Source of the DNA: UBA2965 sp036526135
GTDB taxonomy: Bacteria > Pseudomonadota > Gammaproteobacteria > Pseudomonadales > Azotimanducaceae
Direction: 5' to 3'
DNA: 64,000 nucleotides
Assembly: GCA_036526135.1 (NCBI GenBank)
Contig: DATCZA010000034.1
Coordinates: 94,953-158,952, forward strand
The notes under the pieces were generated by a model. It was given only the letters and a program-made list of their open reading frames with translations, was not told the DNA's origin and did no database searches. Made by a program: the position numbers and the translations under genes. Below, piece after piece: positions 1-8,197 of the stretch. Position 1 is the stretch's first letter. Every line of letters begins with the position of its first letter.

Positions 1-136
1 CCACGACCTGAACGTGGCCGTCGCCGTCCACGGCGATCACCTGTTGAGCGTGCATATCAGACAGCCACAGACGGCCGTCTCGCCAGCGCGGCCCCTCGCC
101 GAAGCACAGGCCATCGACCAAAGTGATCGTTTCCAT
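1..136 (-). CDS. SMP-30/gluconolactonase-like protein, N-terminal fragment
   Basis: Only the first 45 codons lie in the window; the rest runs off the left edge. The reverse-strand translation begins METITLVDGLCFGEGPRW and continues with RLWLSDMHAQQV. The FGEGPRW...LWLSDM pattern is typical of the first blade of SMP-30/gluconolactonase/LRE-type beta-propellers, which hydrolyse sugar lactones or related esters with a bound divalent metal. The ATG is at 134-136. The metal ligands that would confirm activity lie outside the window, so the substrate cannot be judged. Confidence 0.7.
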   Translation of the reverse strand, partial: METITLVDGLCFGEGPRWRDGRLWLSDMHAQQVIAVDGDGHVQVV

Positions 137-314
137 GGACCCTCCAGAGGTGGCCGCTTAGCTTAGCACGCCGACAGGTACAGGTTGGTTGGCCAGACCT
201 TTTTCTGTAGTCTTGCGAATACCTCGACCGCTGGGGAATGACGGTGGCAATAAGGCCTGCGTCTGCTCAGCCTGCAGGGTCTGGCCCTGGGTCGAAAGCA
301 ACGAGGAGGGATAG

Positions 315-659
315 ATGAGTACGATCAAGAACTGGATGATGGCGCTGCTCGGCGTTGTCGTTCTCGTCGGGTTTGTCGGCTGCGGCCAGGACGCAGGGTC
401 CGGACCCGCTGATGCGCCCGCCGCGGCGGAAGAGGCAGCCGCGGATGAGACCGCGGGTGGGTTCATTCAGCCTGCCGCTGAAGCAGCCGAAGAGGCTATG
501 GACGAGGGGATGGAAGCGCTTGAGGAAGCCGCTGACGAAACCGCCACCGAAGCTGCAGCAGAGGCAGCCGAGATGATGGAAGAAGCAGCCGCGGAGGCAG
601 AAGAGGCAGCCGAATCGGCCATGGGGGAGATGAACATCACCCCGCCGGGCTCCAACTAG
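315..659 (+). CDS. Ala/Glu-rich small lipoprotein
   Basis: A 114-residue protein preceded by a strong ribosome binding site (GAGGAGGG). It starts with a lysine and a hydrophobic stretch ending in the lipobox-like FVGC (Cys23), so it is probably exported and lipidated. The mature part is very low in complexity: long runs of Ala and Glu with few Asp and Met, predicted to form one long acidic helix or coiled coil, ending in a Pro/Gly tail. I recognise no family. The Ala-rich helix recalls small envelope spacer lipoproteins, but there is no C-terminal Lys for peptidoglycan attachment. Function unknown; low-complexity composition limits homology-based inference. Confidence 0.7.
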   Translation: MSTIKNWMMALLGVVVLVGFVGCGQDAGSGPADAPAAAEEAAADETAGGFIQPAAEAAEEAMDEGMEALEEAADETATEAAAEAAEMMEEAAAEAEEAAESAMGEMNITPPGSN

Positions 660-948
660 CCGCCTTCCACTTCCAGCCAACGGGTCAGTGCAGTTTCGAA
701 CTGTTCGAAGTCTGGCCCGCTCGTGATCAGGTAACGGTCCGAACGCGGCGCGGTGCGCCAGCCTCGGGCCGTTTCTGTTTGCCCTGCAGCGAAGCGGTCG
801 GCGTCATTGGCGCGCGTATGACGAGGGTGCGGGCCCAGCCAGCCGAGACCGTGTCTTTTCTTTTTCTGGTACGCTCCCGGGGCACTTTTGTCGGGGCGCT
901 GCAAAACCCAGGGCCTGCGTTGAGCGAACAACTTGAAAGGGGAACATC
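660..948. other. intergenic region upstream of the thiolase gene
   Basis: This 289-base stretch holds no gene I would defend. A 91-codon reverse-strand reading frame crosses it (656-931), but its N-terminal half looks like translated non-coding DNA (rich in Arg, Lys, His and Pro). Only its last 35 codons have a protein-like composition. The last 20 bases carry the thiolase ribosome binding site (AAGGGGA). I see no clear terminator or palindrome. Confidence 0.4.
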
Positions 949-2133
949 ATGAAAGACGTGGTCATCGTCGATAGCGTTCGAACCGGGCTCGCCAAATCCT
1001 TCCGTGGGAGCTTCAACCTCACCCGCTCCGACGACATGCTCGCGCACTGCATCGACGCGCTGCTCGACAGGAACGGCGGCGTATCGCCGCACGAGGTGGA
1101 AGACGTCGTGGTGGGGGCGGCTAGCCACGTCGGCGAGCAGGACGGCAACCTGGCCCGACTGGCCGTGGTGCTGTCGAAGCTGCCGATCACGACCGCCGGC
1201 CTGACCATCAATCGCTTCTGCTCGTCCGGCCTGCAGTCCATCGCCATCGCCGCCAACCAGATTGCGACCGGCCAGACTCAGGTCGCCATTGCAGGCGGCG
1301 TCGACTCGATCTCCATGCGTACCCGTCAGGAGGCGGCCAAGGCCGAGCTCAACAAGCGGCTGGTGGAGGAGAAACCGGACATCTACATGGCCATGGGGAA
1401 TACCGCCGAGGTGGTCGCGCGGCGCTATCAGGTGACCCGCGAAGCCCAGGACGAGTATGCCCTGCAGAGCCAGCAAAGATACGCGGCCGCCGCTGAGGCC
1501 GGATATGTCGCCGAAGAGATCGTGCCCATGGCGGCCACCATGCTCAAGGTGGACAAGGAGACGGGTGAAGAAAGCCGCGTGGACGTCGTCGTCGACCGGG
1601 ACGAGTGCAACCGCCCCACCACCACCCTGGAAGGTCTGGCATCGCTGCCGCCGGCCTTCGAGGAAGATGGCTCCGTCACTGCGGGAAATGCTTCTCAGCT
1701 CTCCGACGGCGCGTCCATGACGCTGCTCATGAGCGCTGAGCGCGCAGCGCAGCTGGGCCTAGAACCGTTGGGCATCTACCGGGGCTTCACCGTGGCCGGC
1801 TGCGAGCCCGACGAGATGGGTATCGGCCCGGTGTTCGCCATCCCGCGGCTGCTGGAAAACGCGGGTCTCAAGCAGGATGACGTCGATCTGTGGGAGCTCA
1901 ACGAGGCGTTCGCGTCGCAGTGCCTGTATTGTCGGGATGCGCTGGGCATCGACAACGAGATTTACAACGTCAACGGCGGCAGCATCAGCATCGGCCATCC
2001 GTTCGGGATGACCGGCTCGCGCATGACGGGCCTGGTTCTCCGCGAGCTGAAAAGGCGTGGCAAGAGGTACGGAGTCGTCACCATGTGCATTGGCGGTGGC
2101 CAGGGTGCAGCAGGTCTGTTCGAGGCAGCCTGA
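949..2133 (+). CDS. acetyl-CoA acyltransferase (thiolase family)
   Basis: A 394-residue protein of standard thiolase length. The nucleophilic cysteine is Cys91 in NRFCSSGLQ. The second half has the His350 motif SIGHPFGMTGSR and the second catalytic cysteine Cys380 in CIGGGQGAAG. All three residues needed for Claisen condensation or thiolysis are present. It either cleaves 3-ketoacyl-CoA in beta-oxidation or condenses two acetyl-CoA to acetoacetyl-CoA. The second role would feed the mevalonate genes found elsewhere in the window, but the chain-length preference cannot be read from sequence. The gene stands alone behind a good ribosome binding site. Confidence 0.93.
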   Translation: MKDVVIVDSVRTGLAKSFRGSFNLTRSDDMLAHCIDALLDRNGGVSPHEVEDVVVGAASHVGEQDGNLARLAVVLSKLPITTAGLTINRFCSSGLQSIAIAANQIATGQTQVAIAGGVDSISMRTRQEAAKAELNKRLVEEKPDIYMAMGNTAEVVARRYQVTREAQDEYALQSQQRYAAAAEAGYVAEEIVPMAATMLKVDKETGEESRVDVVVDRDECNRPTTTLEGLASLPPAFEEDGSVTAGNASQLSDGASMTLLMSAERAAQLGLEPLGIYRGFTVAGCEPDEMGIGPVFAIPRLLENAGLKQDDVDLWELNEAFASQCLYCRDALGIDNEIYNVNGGSISIGHPFGMTGSRMTGLVLRELKRRGKRYGVVTMCIGGGQGAAGLFEAA

Positions 2134-2283
2134 TCAGCCCCCGGGGTTAAGTAACAAATTGAAACCCAAGGGAAATGGCGCTGAAACAGCGCAGAGTCAG
2201 AATTGCCGTCGCTCTGGGGATAATTCGCGAGGCCTGTGCGCGTTCTTGTAGGACACGTAGAGGCTGCCGGCACCATAAGCATT

Positions 2284-2352
2284 TATAGTGGTCCAATCAT
2301 CACGGGGCGGAAAATGGGAGCATCCGGTGCGCGGATGCGGTCGGAGCTCCGA
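2284..2352 (+). promoter_or_regulatory. putative promoter and 12-bp palindrome before the two-component operon
   Basis: A TATAGT hexamer at 2284-2289 matches the -10 consensus at five of six bases, but no convincing -35 lies 16-18 bases upstream. About 50 bases downstream is a perfect 12-base palindrome (TCGGAGCTCCGA, 2341-2352), just before the first gene of the operon. It could be a regulator site or a leader hairpin. Low confidence for both parts. Confidence 0.3.
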
Positions 2353-2396
2353 ATGGAACAGGGGTTACGTTCATCAGAAGCCTGACCCTGAGCGTT

Positions 2397-2819
2397 TTGC
2401 TCTTCACGTCACTGTCCGGCGGCGCTTTCGCCGCCGACGAGGCTGTGCGTGCGGGCGATGCGGCCAGCATCCCGAACGTCTATGCAGCCAAATCCGACCA
2501 GGAGCTGACGGCTCTCGCCGCCCAGTGGGAATCCCTGGACACCGCCGAGCGCCGGGCCCTGTTGACCGAGGTCAAGATGCGTATGGCGCGCCAGCGCGGT
2601 CCGGACGGCACCATCCGCATCACGTTTCAGCGCCGTTACGGCCGCATCATCCGCAATCCGGACGGATCCGTGGTTCGGATCGAGACCAACGTGGTTCGAG
2701 TCCGCCCCGGCGCGGCGGGCAATCAAACCTACGGCGTAGGCTTCGAGCAAAGGACCGCAGACGGCCAGCGGGAGGAGCAGTCGCCGCCGGTCATCACGGT
2801 CAAGGATCCCTCACCGTAA
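2397..2819 (+). CDS. small secreted protein upstream of response regulator
   Basis: The frame encodes a periplasmic protein of about 115 mature residues. Reading back in frame gives a signal peptide (TFIRSLTLSVLLFTSLSG, then GAFA, with cleavage before ADEA). There is no ATG or GTG at the expected place: the only usable in-frame start near the signal is TTG at 2397, which would leave a shortened hydrophobic core. A rarer start near 2367 or a sequence error is possible. The mature part has a helical segment (SDQELTALAAQWESLDTAERRA) followed by a basic stretch. I recognise no family. It lies 9 bases before the response regulator gene, so it is probably part of that operon and may act with its sensor. 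Confidence 0.65.
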   Translation: MLFTSLSGGAFAADEAVRAGDAASIPNVYAAKSDQELTALAAQWESLDTAERRALLTEVKMRMARQRGPDGTIRITFQRRYGRIIRNPDGSVVRIETNVVRVRPGAAGNQTYGVGFEQRTADGQREEQSPPVITVKDPSP

Positions 2820-2828
2820 GCCCCCGCC

Positions 2829-3539
2829 GTGGATGCTGAAGGTGCCAAGCTTCTAGTCGTTGACGACGACCCAGAGATTCGTGAGCTGGCACAGGCCTAT
2901 CTCTCCCAGCAGGGATTCGAGGTGGACTGCGTCGACAGCGGCGAGGCCATGGACGCCTACCTGGAATCCAACGAGGTGGATCTCATCATTCTCGATCTCA
3001 TGCTGCCCGGTGAGCACGGCCTTTCGATCGCCCGCCGGCTCAAGACCGACGGCGATGTCCCCATCATAATCGTGTCTGCCCAGGGCGAAGAGATCGACCG
3101 CATCGTCGGGCTCGAGGTTGGCGCAGACGACTACATCGGCAAGCCGTTCAACCCCCGCGAGCTGCTTGCCCGGGTTCGAGCCGTGCTGCGCCGCGCTCAG
3201 CGAACCGGGCAGGCGTCGTCCGCAGAGAACCGCGTGTGTTTCGGGAGCTTCGAGCTGGACCTTTCGGCTCATCAGCTGACGGCAGATGGCAAGACGGTAC
3301 CGCTCACGTCGGGAGAGTTCGATCTGCTCGCGATCCTCGTCTCCCATCCCAACAAGGTTCTGGACCGAGACCGCATCCTGGATCTGCTGACCGGAGCCGA
3401 GCGGTCGCCCTTCGATCGCAGCATCGACGTGCGGGTGACCCGGCTGCGGGCGAAAATCGAGCCGGATCCCTCCACGCCGGTATTCATCAAGACCATCTGG
3501 GGTAAAGGGTACATGTTCTGCCCCGATGGCCGTGCCTGA
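2829..3539 (+). CDS. OmpR-family response regulator
   Basis: A 236-residue transcription factor. The N-terminal receiver has the acidic pocket VVDDD, phospho-acceptor Asp56 (IILDLMLPG) and the conserved Lys105 (DDYIGKPFNPREL). Residues 135-236 form a winged-helix DNA-binding domain of OmpR/PhoB type, with LTSGEFDLL, RSIDVRVTRLRAKIE and the terminal IKTIWGKGYMF. The start is GTG at 2829. It overlaps the sensor kinase gene by 14 bases, so the two are translationally coupled. It resembles OmpR itself more than PhoB. The position next to envelope genes suits osmotic or envelope sensing, but the signal is unknown. Confidence 0.92.
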   Translation: MDAEGAKLLVVDDDPEIRELAQAYLSQQGFEVDCVDSGEAMDAYLESNEVDLIILDLMLPGEHGLSIARRLKTDGDVPIIIVSAQGEEIDRIVGLEVGADDYIGKPFNPRELLARVRAVLRRAQRTGQASSAENRVCFGSFELDLSAHQLTADGKTVPLTSGEFDLLAILVSHPNKVLDRDRILDLLTGAERSPFDRSIDVRVTRLRAKIEPDPSTPVFIKTIWGKGYMFCPDGRA

Positions 3540-4812
3540 GGGGCGGCGGGGGCTCTGGGGTCCGGCGTCTCTGCTCGCACGGACCAACCTCATCCTGGCA
3601 GTCGGTTCGCTGGTCATCGCGCTGATCGCCATCGCCGCGCTCAACGTTTTCGTCATCGAGCCCATCGCGGAGCGCTCGGCGGACGACGAAGCGGCCCTGC
3701 TCGTGCTTTCTGCCCAGACCTGGGTAGAGTTGCCGCCGGCAGCCCGCCCGTACTTCGAGATCGAGCTGGCGCAGAATCACGATCTGATCGTGAGCGCAGA
3801 GGTTCGCGATCTGCCTTTCGCAGACCTGGACCAGCCCTACCTTTCTCTGGTCGAGGAGAAGCTCAGCCAGCGCCTGAACACGCCGGCTCGCCTGCGTGAG
3901 GGCGATGACCTCATCTGGGTCACCGTGCCCATGGGCGGGTATGACATCCAGATAGGCTTCGCGTCCAACCGGCGCGACATCCAGCCCCTTTACGTCGGGA
4001 TCATCATCGTCGGGCTTGGTGCTGCCGTGGTGTTCATCACGTCGCTGCTCATCGTGCTCAGGATCGCGCGCCCTCTGGTCGAGACCGCCGAACGCGCCGA
4101 GACCTATCGCGGTGGCGAGAATTTCGAGCCGCTGCCGGAGCGTGGGCCTCGGGAGCTGGTCTCGCTGACCCGCAATTTCAACACCATGGCGCGTGAGATC
4201 ACCGCTCTGCTCGCCAATCGCACGACGCTGCTTGCCGGCATCTCCCACGACCTGCGCACCCCCCTCACGCGAATGCGGCTGGCGCTCGAATTGCTGCCGG
4301 ACAATGTCGACCCCAAGCTCGTTGAGCGATTTGAGCGCAATCTCGAATCCATGGACGAGCTGATCACCGACGCCCTGCGATTTGCGCGGGGGACTTCCGA
4401 GGTGGCGCAGGAGGTGGAGCTCAAGCCCTTCGTGGAGGATGTGGTTGCCAGCTTCGACCAGTCCATCCCGCTGACCAGTGACGGAGACGACGTTCGCGTC
4501 AGCGTCGCCCCGGGCGCGCTGCAGCGTGTGTTGATAAACCTGATCACCAACGCCTTGCAGCACGGCAAGGGCGTGCGCGTCCACATTGCCGGCCGGGAGG
4601 TGCACGTCCTCGACAGCGGGCCGGGCATCCCCGAAGAGTACCGGGAGCGGGTCTTTCAGCCTTTCTTTCGCCTTGACGATTCACGCAGTGTAGCCACGGG
4701 TGGCAGCGGCCTCGGGCTGGCCATCGTCCAGCAGCTTTGCCAGGCGCAGGGCTGGCGAGTGGCCATTCAGGAAGCGGACAACGGCGAGATCGACGTCTTT
4801 GTTACGCTCTAG
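3526..4812 (+). CDS. EnvZ-type sensor histidine kinase
   Basis: A 428-residue inner-membrane kinase paired with the preceding regulator. Transmembrane helix 1 (about residues 20-45) is followed by a periplasmic sensor region to about residue 160 and transmembrane helix 2 (YVGIIIVGLGAAVVFITSLL). A HAMP linker precedes the dimerisation domain, where His241 in GISHDLRTPLTRMR is the phosphorylation site. The C-terminal ATPase has the N-box (NLITNALQHG), DSGPGIPEE and the G2 box GGSGLGLAIV. The architecture matches EnvZ. It autophosphorylates and passes phosphate to the Asp56 of its partner. The ligand or physical signal is not deducible. Confidence 0.92.
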   Translation: MAVPEGRRGLWGPASLLARTNLILAVGSLVIALIAIAALNVFVIEPIAERSADDEAALLVLSAQTWVELPPAARPYFEIELAQNHDLIVSAEVRDLPFADLDQPYLSLVEEKLSQRLNTPARLREGDDLIWVTVPMGGYDIQIGFASNRRDIQPLYVGIIIVGLGAAVVFITSLLIVLRIARPLVETAERAETYRGGENFEPLPERGPRELVSLTRNFNTMAREITALLANRTTLLAGISHDLRTPLTRMRLALELLPDNVDPKLVERFERNLESMDELITDALRFARGTSEVAQEVELKPFVEDVVASFDQSIPLTSDGDDVRVSVAPGALQRVLINLITNALQHGKGVRVHIAGREVHVLDSGPGIPEEYRERVFQPFFRLDDSRSVATGGSGLGLAIVQQLCQAQGWRVAIQEADNGEIDVFVTL

Positions 4813-4901
4813 GTCGAACCGGTGGGCATCGGGAAACAAAATGTCACAAAAAGGTCGCGGCAGGAAATCGCGGCGAAACGTCTTTCCCTCATATTGGACC
4901 T

Positions 4902-5006
4902 CGAAGCGGGTTAAACCGCTTCCCCATGAGGCAATCTCTATCCCCTTGAGACCTTGTAAAAGGTCCTTTAGACGCCGGCTTTCTCTCCAAGCCGGCGTTT
5001 TTTTTT
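4902..5006 (+). ncRNA. candidate structured small RNA ending in a terminator
   Basis: Between the kinase and mscS lies a stretch that is less GC-rich than its neighbours and has three consecutive hairpins. A 7-bp stem GAAGCGG/CCGCTTC (4903-4922) is followed by a 6-bp stem GACCTT/AAGGTC closed by a GUAA tetraloop (4950-4965). Next comes a 10-bp perfect terminator stem with a T run (4972-5006). A CATATT hexamer at 4890-4895 could be a -10. This could be an independent sRNA of about 105 nt or a processed 3' UTR of the kinase mRNA. No known RNA family was recognised. Confidence 0.4.
4972..5006 (+). terminator. rho-independent terminator
   Basis: A perfect 10-bp stem (ACGCCGGCTT pairing with AAGCCGGCGT) with a seven-base loop is followed by eight further T residues. 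On the opposite strand it lacks a T tract, so it terminates plus-strand transcripts from the two-component operon, or from the candidate small RNA. Confidence 0.93.
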
Positions 5007-5054
5007 GCTCGAGCGCCGCTGGTCAGGCGGCGCCCGAAAACACCCCAGCGAGCG

Positions 5055-5888
5055 TCAGCCTGCCTGGTGCATGTGCACGTCCTGCTGAGGGAACGGAATG
5101 GAAACTCCCTCCTCGTCGAATGCGAGCTTGACCTTCTCGGTGAGATCGAAGAACACGCCCCAGTAATCGGCGGCGTTGACCCAGACCCTTACGGTGAGGT
5201 TGACCGAGCTGTCGGCGAGCGCGGAAACCACGATCTGAGCCGCGGGGTCGGAAAGGGTCCGCTCGTCGGCCCCGATCAGCCTCTCGATGATGCCTTTGGC
5301 TTTGGCAATGTCGTCCCCGTAGCCGATGCCGAACACGAAGTCCACGCGGCGGGTCGGCTCGGTGGAGTTGTTGGTGATGATGCCGTTCGATATGGCGCCG
5401 TTCGGGATGATGATGGTCCGGTTGTCCGGTGTCTTCAGAATCGTGTTGAAAATCTGAATGGCGTGCACCGTTCCTGCAACGCCCTGAGCGTCGATCCAGT
5501 CACCAACCTTGTAAGGGCGAAAGAGCAGGATCAGAGCGCCGCCCGCAAAATTCGCGAGGGTGCCCTGCAGAGCCAGACCGACGGCCAGGCCGGCGGCACC
5601 GAGAATGGCGATGAAGGACGTGGTCTCTATGCCGATCATCGATGCCACGCTGATGATCAACAGGGCTTTCAAGCCTACGGAGACGAGGCTTGCGACAAAC
5701 TTCGCAAGGGTGGGCTCGGCGTTCCCACGCTCCATCGCCTTTGACGTGACTTTGACGACGCGCTTGATGATCCACAGGCCGATGATGAGAACGACGAGCG
5801 CCAACAGGAACTTGGGTCCGTAGGTCATCAGCAGCTCGATGGCGGTGTCGGTGTAAGCAGTCATCTGCTCTGTGGAAATCTCCTCCAT
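5055..5888 (-). CDS. mscS: small-conductance mechanosensitive channel
   Basis: A 277-residue MscS family channel, close to the E. coli length. Three transmembrane helices occupy roughly residues 15-120. The pore-lining TM3 has the glycine/alanine pattern GAAGLAVGLALQGTLANFA, and is followed by GGALILLFRPYKVGDWIDA, the conserved start of the cytoplasmic beta domain. It opens on membrane tension to release solutes during hypo-osmotic shock. The gene runs towards the OmpR/EnvZ-like pair and shares a spacer with the candidate sRNA. It is the only gene on its transcript. Confidence 0.95.
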   Translation of the reverse strand: MEEISTEQMTAYTDTAIELLMTYGPKFLLALVVLIIGLWIIKRVVKVTSKAMERGNAEPTLAKFVASLVSVGLKALLIISVASMIGIETTSFIAILGAAGLAVGLALQGTLANFAGGALILLFRPYKVGDWIDAQGVAGTVHAIQIFNTILKTPDNRTIIIPNGAISNGIITNNSTEPTRRVDFVFGIGYGDDIAKAKGIIERLIGADERTLSDPAAQIVVSALADSSVNLTVRVWVNAADYWGVFFDLTEKVKLAFDEEGVSIPFPQQDVHMHQAG

Positions 5889-6105
5889 GGGGTGTGGCCT
5901 CCCGTGTTTCAGTGGTTGTTGTTTTGATGGGGCTCGGGCACGCTATGCGCGCGCTTCTGCGTTGAGCGCCTGATTTGGGACGCGATTGTCCTAAGGATCG
6001 GCGCGAGAAACAACAGCCCGACCTGAGCGTTCAGCACCGTGTTCCCGAGTTCGTTGAGATTGGTCGGGTCGTGGAAAGGGTTTGTATCGGGTTGGGAGAA
6101 GGCTG

Positions 6106-6762
6106 GTGGCGAATTGGAAAACGGCGCTTGTAGCCGGGCTCGTAGCGCTGGGGTCAGCAGGCTGCGAAACGGCCTATTACGGTGCGATGGAGCAGGTTGG
6201 CGTTTACAAGCGCGACATACTCGTGGATCGCGTCGAGGACGCCGTGGAAGCCCAGCAAGACGCCAAGGAGGAGTTCGCAGACGCTTTAGAGCAGTTCGCC
6301 AGCGTGGTTGCTGTAGAGCCATCGAGACTAAAGGACACCTACGAGGAACTGTCGGATGCCTACGATTCGGCGGAGGATCGAGCCGAGCGGGTTCGGGACC
6401 GTATCGATTCGGTCGAAGACGTCTCGGAAGATCTTTTCGACGAGTGGAGTGAGGAGATCGAGCTGATCGGCAACCCGAAGCTCAAAAGCGCCAGCGCCAG
6501 CCAGCTGCGAGCCTCACAGCGAAAGTACGACGAGCTGATCAAGGGAATGCGGCGGGCGGAACGGAAAATGGAGCCGGTGCTGGACACTTTCCGGGACCAC
6601 GTTCTGTTTTTGAAGCACAATCTCAACGCCCGGGCCATCGCGTCCCTGAAAAGCGAGCTAACCTCCATAGAAGCGGACGTGGCGGGCCTCATCCGCGAGA
6701 TGGAAGCGTCCATTGCGCAATCCCAGGCCTTCATCGAAGAGATGCAGCTGGTCGACGGCTGA
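6106..6762 (+). CDS. DUF2959-type lipoprotein
   Basis: A 218-residue lipoprotein when started at GTG 6106, which is preceded by GGGAGAAGG at the right distance; an upstream TTG (6082) is less likely. The signal peptide (ANWKTALVAGLVALGSAGC) ends in lipobox SAGC. The mature protein is almost entirely helical and rich in charged residues, with predicted long coiled coils (EQVGVYKRDILVDRVEDAV, LKSELTSIEADVAGLI). The YYGAMEQVGVYKRDILVDRV segment is characteristic of the DUF2959 family of gammaproteobacterial lipoproteins of unknown function. It probably sits in the periplasm on the inner face of the outer membrane. Confidence 0.85.
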   Translation: MANWKTALVAGLVALGSAGCETAYYGAMEQVGVYKRDILVDRVEDAVEAQQDAKEEFADALEQFASVVAVEPSRLKDTYEELSDAYDSAEDRAERVRDRIDSVEDVSEDLFDEWSEEIELIGNPKLKSASASQLRASQRKYDELIKGMRRAERKMEPVLDTFRDHVLFLKHNLNARAIASLKSELTSIEADVAGLIREMEASIAQSQAFIEEMQLVDG

Positions 6763-6803
6763 CCCGCGCAGCAGACGATGGGCTAAACAACGGAACCAGG
6801 CAC

Positions 6804-7583
6804 GTGAGCGAATTCGAGAACATCCTCTACGAAGTCCAGGGCCCCATGGGGCTCATCACCATCAACCGGGCGGACAAGCACAACGCGATCTCCCTGGCCA
6901 CCCTAGACGAGCTGCATCAGGCGGTGGGCCTCGCCGCGGCGGACGACGCGGTGAGGGTGCTGACCATCACCGGCGCCGGGGATAAGGCCTTTGCTTCGGG
7001 ATCCGACCTCTCTGAGGTCCTGCACCGCGATTTCAGGAAGGCGCTCGAGCCCATCGTGCAGGGCCTGGCGGACCAGCTGGAGCGCATGCCGAAGCCGACC
7101 ATCGCGGCCATCAACGGGATCTGCATGGGTGGAGGTCTGGAAGTCGCTCTCGGCTGTGACCTGAGGATCGCGGTGCCGAAGGCGCGCTTTGCGACCCCCG
7201 AAGGAAAGCTGGGCATCATCCCCGGTGGCGGGGCCACGGCCCGCCTGCCCCGAATCGTGGGGAGGGGCTGGGGGATGGAGATGCTGCTCATGGGCGAGCC
7301 GGTAGATGCCGAAAGGGCTCTGCAGATAGGTCTCGTGACGCGAGTCGTTGAGCCGGCCGAGCTGATCCCTGAGGCACGCCGCATGGCCGACCACCTGGCC
7401 GGCTTCGCCCCCTTCGTGCCCCGCACGATGAAGGCGATGGTGCATTTCGGCATGGAGGCGAGCCTGGCCGGCGCGCTCATGTTCGAGAAGTATGCCCAGG
7501 GGGCGTTGGTTCAGACCGATGACAAAGTAGAAGGCATCACGGCCTTTCTGGAGAAGCGCGACCCGGAATTCAAGGGTCGTTGA
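6804..7583 (+). CDS. enoyl-CoA hydratase/isomerase (crotonase)
   Basis: A 259-residue crotonase-fold protein. The oxyanion-hole segment is INGICMGGGLEVALGCD and the second catalytic region is FATPEGKLGIIPGGGATARL. Both glutamates used by enoyl-CoA hydratases (one in GGGLEVA, one in TPEG) are present, so hydration of trans-2-enoyl-CoA is plausible. The start is GTG at 6804. The gene follows the DUF2959 lipoprotein by 41 bases and is followed by a possible terminator before the MaoC pair. Substrate unknown. Confidence 0.88.
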   Translation: MSEFENILYEVQGPMGLITINRADKHNAISLATLDELHQAVGLAAADDAVRVLTITGAGDKAFASGSDLSEVLHRDFRKALEPIVQGLADQLERMPKPTIAAINGICMGGGLEVALGCDLRIAVPKARFATPEGKLGIIPGGGATARLPRIVGRGWGMEMLLMGEPVDAERALQIGLVTRVVEPAELIPEARRMADHLAGFAPFVPRTMKAMVHFGMEASLAGALMFEKYAQGALVQTDDKVEGITAFLEKRDPEFKGR

Positions 7584-7586
7584 TCC

Positions 7587-7604
7587 CCCCCAGACCATTG
7601 GGGG
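7587..7604 (+). terminator. weak hairpin after the crotonase gene
   Basis: Six C/A bases (CCCCCA) pair with TGGGGG across a six-base loop immediately after the stop codon. There is no clear T run afterwards, so it may be a weak terminator or an mRNA 3'-end protecting hairpin. Confidence 0.4.
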
Positions 7605-7691
7605 ATACTTCCGCTCCTTTGCTCTGAGACGCCGTATATCGGCGAGGGGTAGAGCGCCAACGCGCACAACGAACACGAGGGGGAAACGACG

Positions 7692-8186
7692 ATGTCCGTG
7701 GACAGATTCCCGATCGAGGCAAGCCACATCATGATGTTTGCACGCTCGATTGCCGACGACAATCAGATCTACTACGACGAGGAGTACGCGAAAGGAACCG
7801 AGCCGGGCACCATCATCGCCCCACCGACGTTCGCCCAGGCGAGCGCCCAGTTCGATCCGGATTATTTCCTCCGGCCGAAGATCGGTGAGCCCTGGTTCGG
7901 CTCTGCCAAAGAAGCCACCGGGGTCAAGCGCGAAGGCGGCGGCAGCGGGGGCGGTGGAGGCGGCGGCCTGCATGCCGAGCAGCACTTCGAGTATCACCGG
8001 CACCTGAAGCCCGGCGACGTCCTGAGCGCGGAGGTAAAGCCCGGCAAGACCTGGGAGAAGGCGAGCAAACGGGCGGGCAAGCTGCTGTTCAGTGAGACGA
8101 TCACCGAGTATCGGGATCAGAACGGTGAGCTGGTGATCACTGCCCGCGGCGTAGGTGTGCGCACCGAGCGCCCGGTGGACCGATAA
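7692..8186 (+). CDS. MaoC-like N-terminal hot-dog dehydratase subunit
   Basis: A 164-residue protein corresponding to the N-terminal hot-dog half of two-domain MaoC hydratases (FAS1-type/MaoC_dehydrat_N): early IMMFARSIADDNQIYYDEEYA, then PPTFA, and FEYHRHLKPGDVLSAEV in the second half. It lacks the (D/H) catalytic motif, which the next gene supplies, so the two products probably form a heterodimeric (R)-specific enoyl-CoA hydratase. A glycine-rich loop (GGGSGGGGGGGLHAEQ, residues 81-96) precedes the conserved LHAEQ turn. Strong ribosome binding site GAGGGGGA. The downstream partner starts 11 bases after the stop. Confidence 0.85.
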   Translation: MSVDRFPIEASHIMMFARSIADDNQIYYDEEYAKGTEPGTIIAPPTFAQASAQFDPDYFLRPKIGEPWFGSAKEATGVKREGGGSGGGGGGGLHAEQHFEYHRHLKPGDVLSAEVKPGKTWEKASKRAGKLLFSETITEYRDQNGELVITARGVGVRTERPVDR

Positions 8187-8197
8187 GGGAGGGAGAG

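Noticed and set aside
656..931. 91-codon reverse frame upstream of the thiolase gene
   Set aside because: The N-terminal half is Arg/Lys/His/Pro-rich as expected of translated non-coding DNA. Only the last third looks protein-like, with no recognised family or good start.
727..1476. Long reverse frame (249 codons) across the thiolase gene
   Set aside because: Antisense to a well-supported thiolase with intact active site; composition typical of a shadow frame in GC-rich DNA.
5889..6105. Possible RNA element between mscS and the DUF2959 gene
   Set aside because: No consistent stems or promoter found; it is treated as an ordinary divergent spacer.
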